From Ignavibacteriaceae bacterium (GTDB lineage Bacteria > Bacteroidota > Ignavibacteria > Ignavibacteriales > Ignavibacteriaceae), in contig JACSRR010000201.1 in assembly GCA_014879635.1 (NCBI GenBank), positions 1-39,780 of the forward strand: DNA of 39,780 nucleotides, written 5' to 3'. Positions 7,106 through 14,494 of this stretch are shown here, in pieces; the first letter of the stretch is position 1, and every line of letters begins with the position of its first letter. The notes below the pieces were generated by a model. That model worked only from the letters and a program-made list of their open reading frames with translations. It ran no database searches and was not told where the DNA came from. The position numbers and the translations under genes are program-made.

Positions 7106-7945
7106 ATGCTACTTACATTAACCGGTATCGAACTATTTAAGATTTTTAAAAAGTGGCGTACATACATCGGTTTTATTACCATCTTTGTCCTTGTAAGTTT
7201 GATAGAGGTATCAATTCTTATCGAAGGTTCAAACTTTTTGAATTCGGTAACTCAGAATTTACAATCTACATTCGTTTTTGTCGGTAATTTTTTGAACGGA
7301 TATTTAATCTCTTATGTAGTTTTAGGGGCAATAACAGTTCATATTCCCTTTTTAATTACACTTGTTGCAGGAGAACTTTTAGCAGGTGAAGCCACTGCAG
7401 GCACTTACCGGATGTTAATTACAAGACCTGTTACAAGAAACCAAATTCTAACTGCAAAATTAATTGCAGGTATGATTTACACTCACATGCTTGTTGCATT
7501 TTTAGCAATTTGTTCATTAGGTTTTGGCGTTTTACTTTTTGGTGTAGGTGAGTTAATAGTTATCGGAAACGAAATCACTATCTTTGCTCAAGATGATATT
7601 TTGTGGAGGTTTTTATTAGCCTACGGAATAGCAGGGTTATCAATGAGCGTTGTAACTTCTCTCGCATTTTTATTCTCATCATTGGTGGAAAATGCTGTTG
7701 GACCAATAATTAGTACTATGGCAGTAATCATTGGTTTTGTGATACTTTCTGCAATTAACATCGAGTTTTTTCAAGAATTGCGTCCCTTTTTGTTCACTAC
7801 ATATATGATGTCTTGGAGAACCGCTTTTAGCACTCCCGTTGATTTTGAAGCTTTTTACACTGCAATAGCTGTTCTATTTGGTCATATTGTAGTTTTAACA
7901 GGTTTAACTTATTTCATCTTTTCTAAAAAGGATATAAATTCATGA
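7106..7945 (+). CDS. ABC-2 type transporter permease
   Basis: A 279-residue integral membrane protein with about six hydrophobic segments (roughly 18-40, 62-90, 120-150, 165-195, 200-218 and 245-272). GELLAGEATAGTYRMLITRPVTR in the first cytoplasmic region is the coupling-helix signature of ABC-2 permeases. It is the membrane partner of the preceding ATPase. The stop overlaps the next start (ATGA at 7942-7945), so the LolA-like protein is translated in step. The transported substrate is unknown; the flanking outer-membrane and LolA-like genes hint at an envelope lipid or lipoprotein. Confidence 0.92.
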   Translation: MLLTLTGIELFKIFKKWRTYIGFITIFVLVSLIEVSILIEGSNFLNSVTQNLQSTFVFVGNFLNGYLISYVVLGAITVHIPFLITLVAGELLAGEATAGTYRMLITRPVTRNQILTAKLIAGMIYTHMLVAFLAICSLGFGVLLFGVGELIVIGNEITIFAQDDILWRFLLAYGIAGLSMSVVTSLAFLFSSLVENAVGPIISTMAVIIGFVILSAINIEFFQELRPFLFTTYMMSWRTAFSTPVDFEAFYTAIAVLFGHIVVLTGLTYFIFSKKDINS

Positions 7946-8640
7946 TTTTCAGAATAAATATTTTTATTCTTCTTTTTACTTTTTCGATTTTAGCTCAAAC
8001 AGAGAGCGAAAAAATTCTTGCAAAGTCAAAAGAAGTGGCAGAGTCAATCAAAGATTATACATGCAATGTTGAAATTAAAATTGATGTTGAATTTCTGAAA
8101 GTGCCTGATAATAAAGCCAAACTTTACTATAAATATCCGGATAAAGTAAAAATTGAAACCGACGGAAGTTTTGCGCTAATGCCAAAAGAGGGTCTAAATT
8201 TTTCGCCCGGTGCTATTTTAAACCAAAAATTTACGAGTATTTATGAAAAAGACGAAACAATTGACGGCGTGAATTGTGCAGTTATTAAAGTGATACCAAC
8301 CGGGAGTGAGTCAGATGTTATTCTTTCAACTTTGTGGATTGACAGGTCAAATTATTTTATTCGTAAAATGCAGACTACAACTAAAACTAACGGTACTTTC
8401 CAAATTTCTTTGAAATATGATACTCAAAAATACAAGTATGCTACGCCTATCGAATTAATTTTCAGTTTTGAAATTGCAAAATTTAAATTACCGCGTATGA
8501 TGAATAATGACAAAGATAAGAAAAAAGATGACGGTAAAGCCAAAACAGAAGGAAGAGTTTTTGTTAAGTATTCAAACTATTTAATTAATTCAGGATTAAA
8601 AGATAGTTTTTTTGATGAAGTTGTTAAATCTAATAAGTAG
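7942..8640 (+). CDS. LolA-like periplasmic protein
   Basis: A 232-residue protein with an N-terminal signal peptide (cleavage likely after ILA near residue 18). The body looks like the half-barrel LolA/outer-membrane lipoprotein-sorting superfamily: a helical start (SEKILAKSKEVAESIKDYT), then long amphipathic strands with KLYYKYPDKVKIE (61-73) and the LWIDRSNYFIRKM strand. A Lys/Asp-rich insert lies near 188-197. Such proteins carry hydrophobic ligands across the periplasm. It overlaps the permease by 4 bp and is the last gene of the operon. It may be a dedicated carrier for the ABC pair rather than housekeeping LolA. Confidence 0.75.
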   Translation: MIFRINIFILLFTFSILAQTESEKILAKSKEVAESIKDYTCNVEIKIDVEFLKVPDNKAKLYYKYPDKVKIETDGSFALMPKEGLNFSPGAILNQKFTSIYEKDETIDGVNCAVIKVIPTGSESDVILSTLWIDRSNYFIRKMQTTTKTNGTFQISLKYDTQKYKYATPIELIFSFEIAKFKLPRMMNNDKDKKKDDGKAKTEGRVFVKYSNYLINSGLKDSFFDEVVKSNK

Positions 8641-8659
8641 ATATTTTAGAATGCGAGTT

Positions 8660-8986
8660 TTACTTAGCCTCGCCGCTAAATATTTTTAGTCCGGCAATTC
8701 CGGTAACAATTAGCAGAATAAAAAATATTCTTATAAAATCTTTAGACTCATTAAACAGTACCATCCCTAAAATTGCGGTGCCAACAGCGCCTATACCTGT
8801 CCAAACTGCGTAAGCGGTACCAACAGGTAAATGTTTCACCGAAACTGATAACAACCACATACTAACTATCATTAATGCTACGGTTATTATTGACGGAACA
8901 AGTTTTGAAAAATTTTCAGAATATTTCAAACCAACTGCCCAGCCAACCTCTAATATTCCTGCAAGTAATAAAATCCACCAGTAGAT
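8660..8986 (-). CDS. sugE: SMR family (SugE/Gdx-like) exporter, apparent ATC start
   Basis: A 108-residue four-helix small multidrug resistance protein. [19 protein letters not shown] is the SugE/guanidinium-exporter signature, so guanidinium or quaternary amines are the likely proton-antiport substrates. No ATG, GTG or TTG lies in frame before residue 20; the first conventional codon (TTG at 8929) would remove helix 1 and the essential Glu. Reading back, [13 protein letters not shown] is intact, and an ATC at 8984-8986 places that Glu at residue 13, exactly as in the family. AAGGAG (8996-9001) lies 9 bases before the ATC. It is 20 bp downstream of the M14 peptidase gene and probably in its operon. 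Confidence 0.8.
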   Translation of the reverse strand: MYWWILLLAGILEVGWAVGLKYSENFSKLVPSIITVALMIVSMWLLSVSVKHLPVGTAYAVWTGIGAVGTAILGMVLFNESKDFIRIFFILLIVTGIAGLKIFSGEAK

Positions 8987-9006
8987 AGTGTAAATCTCCT
9001 TTTTAA

Positions 9007-10200
9007 CTAAAATTTGACAATAGAACTCTGCTCTTCAAATAGTGATAATTTGAACGGATTTTTGACGCTTAGATAATATTCAGGTAATTCTTGAGAATGC
9101 GGTACTAATTTTATCTCCCCTACAGTCTCTAAATTCACTGTATAATTTTCTAAATTGAACTCAAAATAAGCCCGGTTATACTCCTGAACAAACTCATACT
9201 CAAAATTAAATGCTCTCTTTTGTGAATCTAAATTTTCTTTTACTTTAATAAAGAAGTCAGAAGTAAGCCCTTCTTCATTTTTAACACCTCTGAGCCTAAT
9301 ATCTGCCAGATTCTTAACATTAACAATTAACGAATTGTAAACTGTTTCATCATAATTTTCATATTTTTTTGAGGCAATTGAGTCAAGCAGTTCTAAGATA
9401 GTAATAAAACAAATTTTGCGTGCGAAACTTCTTTCAATGTCATCGCTCCACCCCCCGCATTCAACAAGAATAGTTGATGACCCCATTAGTTGAAACCGGT
9501 CGCCAAAAGCTGAACTCTCAAAATCCTCCGGGTATTTTGCAATATGTCCCGGTATAAACTCAGAAATAACCGGTATTACCGATGAAATTACTTTTTTTGC
9601 AAGTAATCTGTTTACAGGTACATTATTTTGCTCGTCAACGGGAGGAGCCATAAATGAAATTAAAGCCGAGAGTCCCGTATCCCCGGCTGCATGGCACCTG
9701 TCTTGGTCGTGTAAATTAAAACAAAAATGAGGTTTAAACTCATTGTAAAGTTGCGTAAGGAATTTTGCTTCGGGAGTTTGTAATTCTATAGAATCTCTAT
9801 TAATATCAATTCCCTGCAAATTCTCTCTTGTAAAAGCTGTTGCGCCATCGGGATTCAAACAAGGAACAATAAGAATAGTTAATCTGCTTTTGAGATATTT
9901 AAAGAAACCGGGGTCATAAGAAGAGGCGAAAAAATAAAAGATGTCGAATATTGAAAGTTGGGCTGTAGGCTCATCACCGTGCATTCTTGCCCACATTAAA
10001 ACTTTAGTAGCCCCTGTTCCAATTTTTAAGACTGGGATTTGTTCTCCCGTAAAAGAATTTCCGGTTTTGTAACGAACAAACCCGCTATATTTTTCGGCAA
10101 ACGAAACAGCAATTAGATTCTCGTCTTGCCCGCTTGCTCTTCCTCTATCAAAAGGATATTTTAATTTTTCGTAGTTATTGTAAAAATTGTAAGAATGCAT
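9007..10200 (-). CDS. M14 family zinc carboxypeptidase-like protein
   Basis: A 397-residue protein with a carboxypeptidase A-like domain (about 45-275) and a C-terminal beta-rich extension of about 110 residues. Zinc ligands are His74 and Glu77 in RMHGDEPT and His164 in NLHDQD. NRD (134-136) supplies the substrate-binding Arg, and Glu247 in ILVECGG is the likely general acid/base. No signal peptide is visible, so it may act in the cytoplasm on peptides or cell-wall fragments; the substrate is not determined. It lies 21 bp after an outer-membrane protein gene and 20 bp before the SMR exporter gene. No Shine-Dalgarno is visible before its ATG. Confidence 0.88.
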   Translation of the reverse strand: MHSYNFYNNYEKLKYPFDRGRASGQDENLIAVSFAEKYSGFVRYKTGNSFTGEQIPVLKIGTGATKVLMWARMHGDEPTAQLSIFDIFYFFASSYDPGFFKYLKSRLTILIVPCLNPDGATAFTRENLQGIDINRDSIELQTPEAKFLTQLYNEFKPHFCFNLHDQDRCHAAGDTGLSALISFMAPPVDEQNNVPVNRLLAKKVISSVIPVISEFIPGHIAKYPEDFESSAFGDRFQLMGSSTILVECGGWSDDIERSFARKICFITILELLDSIASKKYENYDETVYNSLIVNVKNLADIRLRGVKNEEGLTSDFFIKVKENLDSQKRAFNFEYEFVQEYNRAYFEFNLENYTVNLETVGEIKLVPHSQELPEYYLSVKNPFKLSLFEEQSSIVKF

Positions 10201-10221
10201 TAGATAAAAAGGAGGCTTTCG

Positions 10222-10869
10222 CTAATACATTGTGCCAATGTTGATAGTCAAAAAGAAACCGCCAATTGTTTCCTTATTTCTACCGGTCATACCTTCAACA
10301 CCACCGTCAAAAAATTTAATAACATAATATCGAAGGTTAATACCTACAACAGATGATCTGTTAAGCCCGAAATTAGCTCCCATTCCTACATACCCGCCGG
10401 CAGCCAAATAAGTTGTTGCCGAACCAAATGCACTAAAAAATTCTTTTTCGAAAGGAGTTGTGAATACCAATGAAGGTCCGAAACCTGCATTTATATAGGG
10501 TCTTAAATTATCGGTGAGACTTTCTGAAAATAATCTGTATTGAAGTCCGAAATTGAACGGTACCTGAAAAATCCTGTTCTTTTTGCCCATAACAATAATT
10601 CTGCCGAAGTAATCAATATACTCTACTTCCTTTTCGTCTTTAGATTCCGAAATAGAAAAGTCTGTAAAAAATGTGAGGTTTTCTGCTAACTCTCTTCTGT
10701 AAAAGCCGCCTAAACCAAAACCGCCTTCGCCAATCATCAAATCTAAACCGAGTGTATTTTTAGGGAAAAGGGTCTTTTCATCATTGGGTACCTCTTTTCC
10801 GATACGCTGGGAAAATATTTCTCCGCCTGTTAAAATAATTAACACGAACAATAGCACAATTTTTTTCAT
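10222..10869 (-). CDS. Outer-membrane beta-barrel protein
   Basis: A 215-residue protein with a signal peptide (MKKIVLLFVLIILTGGEIFS, cleavage near 20). A barrel made of alternating strands ends in an aromatic residue (NIGTMY). FRPY-like strands, GAGFGPSLVF-type turns and glycine-rich hairpins fit the eight-stranded PorT/OmpA-barrel-like proteins common in Bacteroidota relatives. No specific function can be given. It is the first gene of a probable operon with the M14 peptidase and the SMR exporter. Confidence 0.75.
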   Translation of the reverse strand: MKKIVLLFVLIILTGGEIFSQRIGKEVPNDEKTLFPKNTLGLDLMIGEGGFGLGGFYRRELAENLTFFTDFSISESKDEKEVEYIDYFGRIIVMGKKNRIFQVPFNFGLQYRLFSESLTDNLRPYINAGFGPSLVFTTPFEKEFFSAFGSATTYLAAGGYVGMGANFGLNRSSVVGINLRYYVIKFFDGGVEGMTGRNKETIGGFFLTINIGTMY

Positions 10870-10969
10870 AGCAGTACTCTCAAATTTCTTTTTGCTAAAT
10901 TACAAATTAATTAAACTATAAAAAGAGCCTTAATTTTTACACATACATTTATAGATAAACAATAAAAGT

Positions 10970-11650
10970 TTAATTACCGGTTTCAAAATATTGAAACCTT
11001 CTTGCACCCATATATTTATCTGTGTAATACTTAGTATCAAATGACGAAATAATTATCCCCTGTTTAGTACTTGCGTGGGCAAAAAGTCTGTTAAAAAGAT
11101 AGATACCCACATGACCCGGACGGGCGCCTCTTCTTGTATCAAAAAAGACTAAATCACCGAACTTAAGATTTTCTAATCCCTCAACAACTTCACCCTGTTT
11201 AAATTGATCTCTTGCAGTTCTGTATAAACTATGATTTAAAACCGTTTTATACATTAGAACTGTAAAACCGCTACAATCAAGCCCTTCTTCGCGAGTATTT
11301 CCACCCCACTTATAGGGAACATTCAAACACCTGATAATTTCAATCATCAATTTTTCTCGCAGAGTTAGCTCTGTAGCGTTACTCTCACCCAGAATTGCAT
11401 CATTAACAATTTCGTCATAACGGGTTGTTTCGTCATAAGGCAAATCATAATCTTCAAACTCTTCAAAGTCAGAAAGTTCGTCATTAACTTCGGGTAAATT
11501 TTGATTACCATTTGCGTACCTGCCTGAATTAGAATCACCATGCTCTTGTTTACCGGTACTTCCGTATCTCTCGTTAGTACTTGAAACAGAACAGCCGGAA
11601 TAGATTAAAACTCCGGCTGATAATAAAATAGTTAAGATGAACGACCTCAT
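10970..11650 (-). CDS. NlpC/P60 family lipoprotein endopeptidase
   Basis: A 226-residue lipoprotein. Its lipobox is IYSGC with Cys20, then an Asn/Ser/Glu/Asp-rich linker (about 21-85), then an NlpC/P60 domain. The catalytic triad is visible: Cys126 in LDCSGF, His180 in RPGHVGIY and His192 in FAHAS. Such enzymes cut peptide crosslinks in peptidoglycan, so this is probably an envelope-anchored cell-wall hydrolase. It starts 1 bp after the stop of rpoD, so the two are almost certainly cotranscribed, which is an unusual partner for a primary sigma factor. Confidence 0.9.
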   Translation of the reverse strand: MRSFILTILLSAGVLIYSGCSVSSTNERYGSTGKQEHGDSNSGRYANGNQNLPEVNDELSDFEEFEDYDLPYDETTRYDEIVNDAILGESNATELTLREKLMIEIIRCLNVPYKWGGNTREEGLDCSGFTVLMYKTVLNHSLYRTARDQFKQGEVVEGLENLKFGDLVFFDTRRGARPGHVGIYLFNRLFAHASTKQGIIISSFDTKYYTDKYMGARRFQYFETGN

Positions 11651-11651
11651 A

Positions 11652-12506
11652 CTACCCTAAGTATGCTTTCAAATTTTTACTTCTTGATGCGTGACGAAGT
11701 CTTCTAATAGCTTTCTCTTTGATCTGACGAACTCTTTCACGGGTTAAGTTAAATTTTTCACCTATTTCTTCTAAAGTTAAAGAATGTTCTTTACTTAAAC
11801 CGAAATAGAGTCTGATAACTTCGGCTTCTCTTTCAGAAAGAGTTGATAGAGCTCTCTCAATCTCGGTTTTCAGAGATTCAATCATTAATGTTTGGTCTGG
11901 CGAAGGTTGTTGGTCATTAACAAGAACATCTAAAAGTCTGTTATCCTCACCTTGAGCAAACGGAGCATCCATAGAAACATGTCTGCCGGATATTTTTAAA
12001 GTATCTGCAACTTCATTAACATCCATATCCAATTCACCTGCAAGCTCGGCAGCTGTGGGTTCTCTTTCATATTCTTGTTCAAGATTACTAAATGCTTTAC
12101 CGATTTTATTAAGAGCGCCAACTCTGTTTAACGGAAGTCTAACAATTCTTGATTGTTCAGCTAAAGCTTGTAAGATAGATTGTCTAATCCACCAAACAGC
12201 GTACGATATAAACTTAAAACCCCTTGTTTCATCAAATCTTTTAGCAGCCTTAATTAAACCCAGATTACCTTCGTTAATCAAATCGCCGAGCGATAAACCT
12301 TGGTTCTGATACTGCTTAGCAACAGAAACCACGAAACGCAAGTTGGCTTTTGTTAGCTGCTCTAATGCCAATTGGTCACCCTGTTTAATTCTAACAGCAA
12401 GCTCAATCTCTTGGTCGGGAGTTAAAAGTTCAACCTTACCGATCTCTTGTAAGTATTTGTCTAACGATTGGCTTTCGCGGTTAGTATATTGTTTTGTAAT
12501 TCTCAC
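11652..12506 (-). CDS. rpoD: RNA polymerase primary sigma factor RpoD/SigA
   Basis: A 284-residue sigma-70 factor. It has region 1.2 ([19 protein letters not shown]), region 2 with the core-binding and -10-recognition block ([35 protein letters not shown]), region 3, and a region 4 helix-turn-helix ([20 protein letters not shown]). Region 1.1 is missing, as in the short primary sigma factors of Bacteroidota and relatives. The start is GTG at 12506: an in-frame TGA lies immediately upstream and GGAG precedes it. It lies 26 bp after two microcompartment vertex genes and 1 bp before an NlpC/P60 gene. Confidence 0.93.
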   Translation of the reverse strand: MRITKQYTNRESQSLDKYLQEIGKVELLTPDQEIELAVRIKQGDQLALEQLTKANLRFVVSVAKQYQNQGLSLGDLINEGNLGLIKAAKRFDETRGFKFISYAVWWIRQSILQALAEQSRIVRLPLNRVGALNKIGKAFSNLEQEYEREPTAAELAGELDMDVNEVADTLKISGRHVSMDAPFAQGEDNRLLDVLVNDQQPSPDQTLMIESLKTEIERALSTLSEREAEVIRLYFGLSKEHSLTLEEIGEKFNLTRERVRQIKEKAIRRLRHASRSKNLKAYLG

Positions 12507-12532
12507 TCAGTCTTCTCCGAATTAATATCAAT

Positions 12533-12805
12533 TTAATCAATTACATTGTTTGTGTGGTCAACTATTCCCACAATAGAAGCATCAACGGGAGCGTGGTCAA
12601 CCATGAGGGGTATTACTGCTTCACTTGCGGTAATGTATATAACGGTTTCTCCTCTTCCGGCACCCATTGTATCAGCAGCAATTATCGGTGCGCCGCAATT
12701 AGTATTGTCAGAAGTAACCGGTTGAATAATTAACAAAGAAATTCCCGTTAAAGTTTGATATTTCTTTGTAGCCCAAATATTTCCGATAACTCTCGCTAAA
12801 AACAT
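12533..12805 (-). CDS. EutN/CcmL microcompartment vertex protein (second copy)
   Basis: A 90-residue BMC-P domain protein. MFLARVIGNIWATKKYQTLTG is the characteristic N-terminus, followed by the DTMGAGRGETVI block (residues 45-56) and a closing VDASIVGIVD strand. Family members form pentamers that cap the vertices of microcompartment shells. It starts 3 bp after the first copy, which it resembles but does not duplicate closely, so this is an old paralogous pair. No hexameric shell gene (BMC-H or BMC-T) or encapsulated enzyme occurs in the window, so a satellite shell locus or a shell-independent role is possible. Confidence 0.88.
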   Translation of the reverse strand: MFLARVIGNIWATKKYQTLTGISLLIIQPVTSDNTNCGAPIIAADTMGAGRGETVIYITASEAVIPLMVDHAPVDASIVGIVDHTNNVID

Positions 12806-12808
12806 AGC

Positions 12809-13084
12809 TTACTCTTCTTTAGGAACATCAAGCTTATCTACAATTGCCATAATAACTGCGTCAATCGGCTTATTTTTAGTAAAATTTGTTTGACGGGCAG
12901 AACTTCCCGTTGCAACTAAAACAATTTCACCCTCACCAGCACCCACACTATCAACTGCAATCACAAAGTTAGATTTTTCGTTGTACTCAAGGTCTAATTC
13001 TCTAACAATTAAAAATTTAGCACCTGTAAGATTTTCATCTTTTTTAGTTGCCCAAACAGTTCCGATTACTCTTCCGATAATCAC
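12809..13084 (-). CDS. EutN/CcmL microcompartment vertex protein (first copy)
   Basis: A 91-residue BMC-P domain protein. It has RVIGTVWATKKDENLTGAKFLIV at the N-terminus, DSVGAGEGEIVLVATGSSARQ (residues 45-65) and a final PIDAVIMAIVD strand, all typical of EutN/CcmL pentamers. The start is GTG at 13084: an in-frame TAA is directly upstream, and GAGG lies 5 bases before the GTG. It is the first gene of the group that continues with the second vertex gene, rpoD and the NlpC/P60 lipoprotein. I see no clear promoter in the AT-rich 230 bp upstream. Confidence 0.88.
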   Translation of the reverse strand: MIIGRVIGTVWATKKDENLTGAKFLIVRELDLEYNEKSNFVIAVDSVGAGEGEIVLVATGSSARQTNFTKNKPIDAVIMAIVDKLDVPKEE

Positions 13085-13314
13085 TTATGCCTCATTAATT
13101 CAATTATCTTTGCTTAAAATTGTTCCGGAAACTAAAACATATTTTTCAACATGCTCTTAATTAGATGTTTTGAAGAGAAATCTGTTTCAATTCTTTTGAT
13201 ATCTGTAAACTTTAAATACTAATTGAATTGTATCTGTTTAATAAAAAATAAAATTCTGCAATGCAAATTTAATTATTAATTAATTAAAATGCTTTGTGTT
13301 CGCTGATTATATTT

Positions 13315-14487
13315 TTACTTGGATTTAATTTCAGAAAGAAATTCTTTTCCCGAAAGTGAGTTTTCAATATCAAAATACTCTGCAACTGTTTTTGCTGCAT
13401 CCGAAAATGAATCTCTAATGCCCAGATTGACCGAAGGCAATTTCTCCGAGTAAACTAATAAAGGAACATATTCACGGCTGTGATCTGTAGATTTTGTTGT
13501 GGGGTCATTTCCATGGTCAGCCGTTATTATCAATAAATCATCTTTTGACATTGAGTCAATTATTGTTTCAAGATTATCATCAAACTCTTTAAGCGCTTTT
13601 GAAAAACCTTGGGGGTCATTTCTATGTCCAAAGTAAACATCAAAATCAACCAAATTAGCTAATATAAAGCAACCCTTAGTTTTTTTCATAAATTTCAATA
13701 TTTGCTTACAGCCATCTTCATTTGACTCAGTATGGATAACCTCTGAAATAGAGCGGTAATTGAATAAATCACCAATTTTACCAATGCCTACAGTTCTTAA
13801 ACCATTCTCGTACAGTAAATCCAAGAGAGTATCACCGGTTGGTTCAAGCGAGTAATCAACTCTATTTGTTGTCCTTACAAAAGAACCGGGTTCTCCTATA
13901 AAAGGTCTTGCAATTACTCTGCCTACTATATTATGCTTTAAAACTTCGTTTCTTGTTATCTCACAAATTTCATACAACCTGTCTAAACCAAAATGTTCTT
14001 CGTGCGCAGCAATTTGAAAAACAGAATCAGCTGAGGTATAAACAATCGGGAAACCGGTTTTAATATGTTCTTCGCCCAACCTGTTAATAATTTCAGTTCC
14101 TGATGCCGTACAATTTCCGAGAAATCCGCCGCATCCTGTTTTTTGTAAAAATCGATCCATTAACGCCGGCGGAAACCCTTCGGGAAAATACTCGAAGTCA
14201 ATTTTTGAATGAAGCCCCATTAATTCCCAATGCCCGCTTGTAGAATCTTTTCCTTGCGATATTTCTTTCATTTTACCGAAAGAAGCAAGAGGTTCAATTG
14301 CAGGTTCAACACCTTTAATTGGTCCTATATTTCCGAGACCTAATTTTTGCAAATTAGGCAAATTTAAACCATTTGTAACTTCCGCAATATGTGCTAAAGT
14401 GTTGCTGCCTTGGTCGTTATAGGCAATTGCGTCAGGTAATTCACCAATTCCAACGCCGTCAAGAACAATGAAAACTACATTTTTAAT
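13315..14487 (-). CDS. deoB: Phosphopentomutase DeoB, apparent ATT start
   Basis: A 390-residue enzyme of the alkaline-phosphatase superfamily that interconverts (deoxy)ribose 1- and 5-phosphate in nucleoside salvage. The N-terminal metal-site motif VVFIVLDGVGIGELPDA is present, with DSTSGHWELMG and the late TADHGNDPTT metal site. The family N-terminus maps to an ATT codon at 14485-14487; no ATG, GTG or TTG lies between it and the in-frame stop at 14506-14508. The first conventional codon (TTG at 14361) would delete the catalytic Asp. TGAGG (14493-14497) sits 5 bases before the ATT and overlaps the stop of the upstream gene, so the two are coupled. Usual family length is about 390-410. Confidence 0.88.
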   Translation of the reverse strand: MKNVVFIVLDGVGIGELPDAIAYNDQGSNTLAHIAEVTNGLNLPNLQKLGLGNIGPIKGVEPAIEPLASFGKMKEISQGKDSTSGHWELMGLHSKIDFEYFPEGFPPALMDRFLQKTGCGGFLGNCTASGTEIINRLGEEHIKTGFPIVYTSADSVFQIAAHEEHFGLDRLYEICEITRNEVLKHNIVGRVIARPFIGEPGSFVRTTNRVDYSLEPTGDTLLDLLYENGLRTVGIGKIGDLFNYRSISEVIHTESNEDGCKQILKFMKKTKGCFILANLVDFDVYFGHRNDPQGFSKALKEFDDNLETIIDSMSKDDLLIITADHGNDPTTKSTDHSREYVPLLVYSEKLPSVNLGIRDSFSDAAKTVAEYFDIENSLSGKEFLSEIKSK

Positions 14488-14494
14488 AACTACC

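Noticed and set aside
13261-13290. AT-only palindrome after deoB as a terminator
   Set aside because: The stem contains only A-T pairs in very AT-rich DNA and lacks the GC core expected of an intrinsic terminator.
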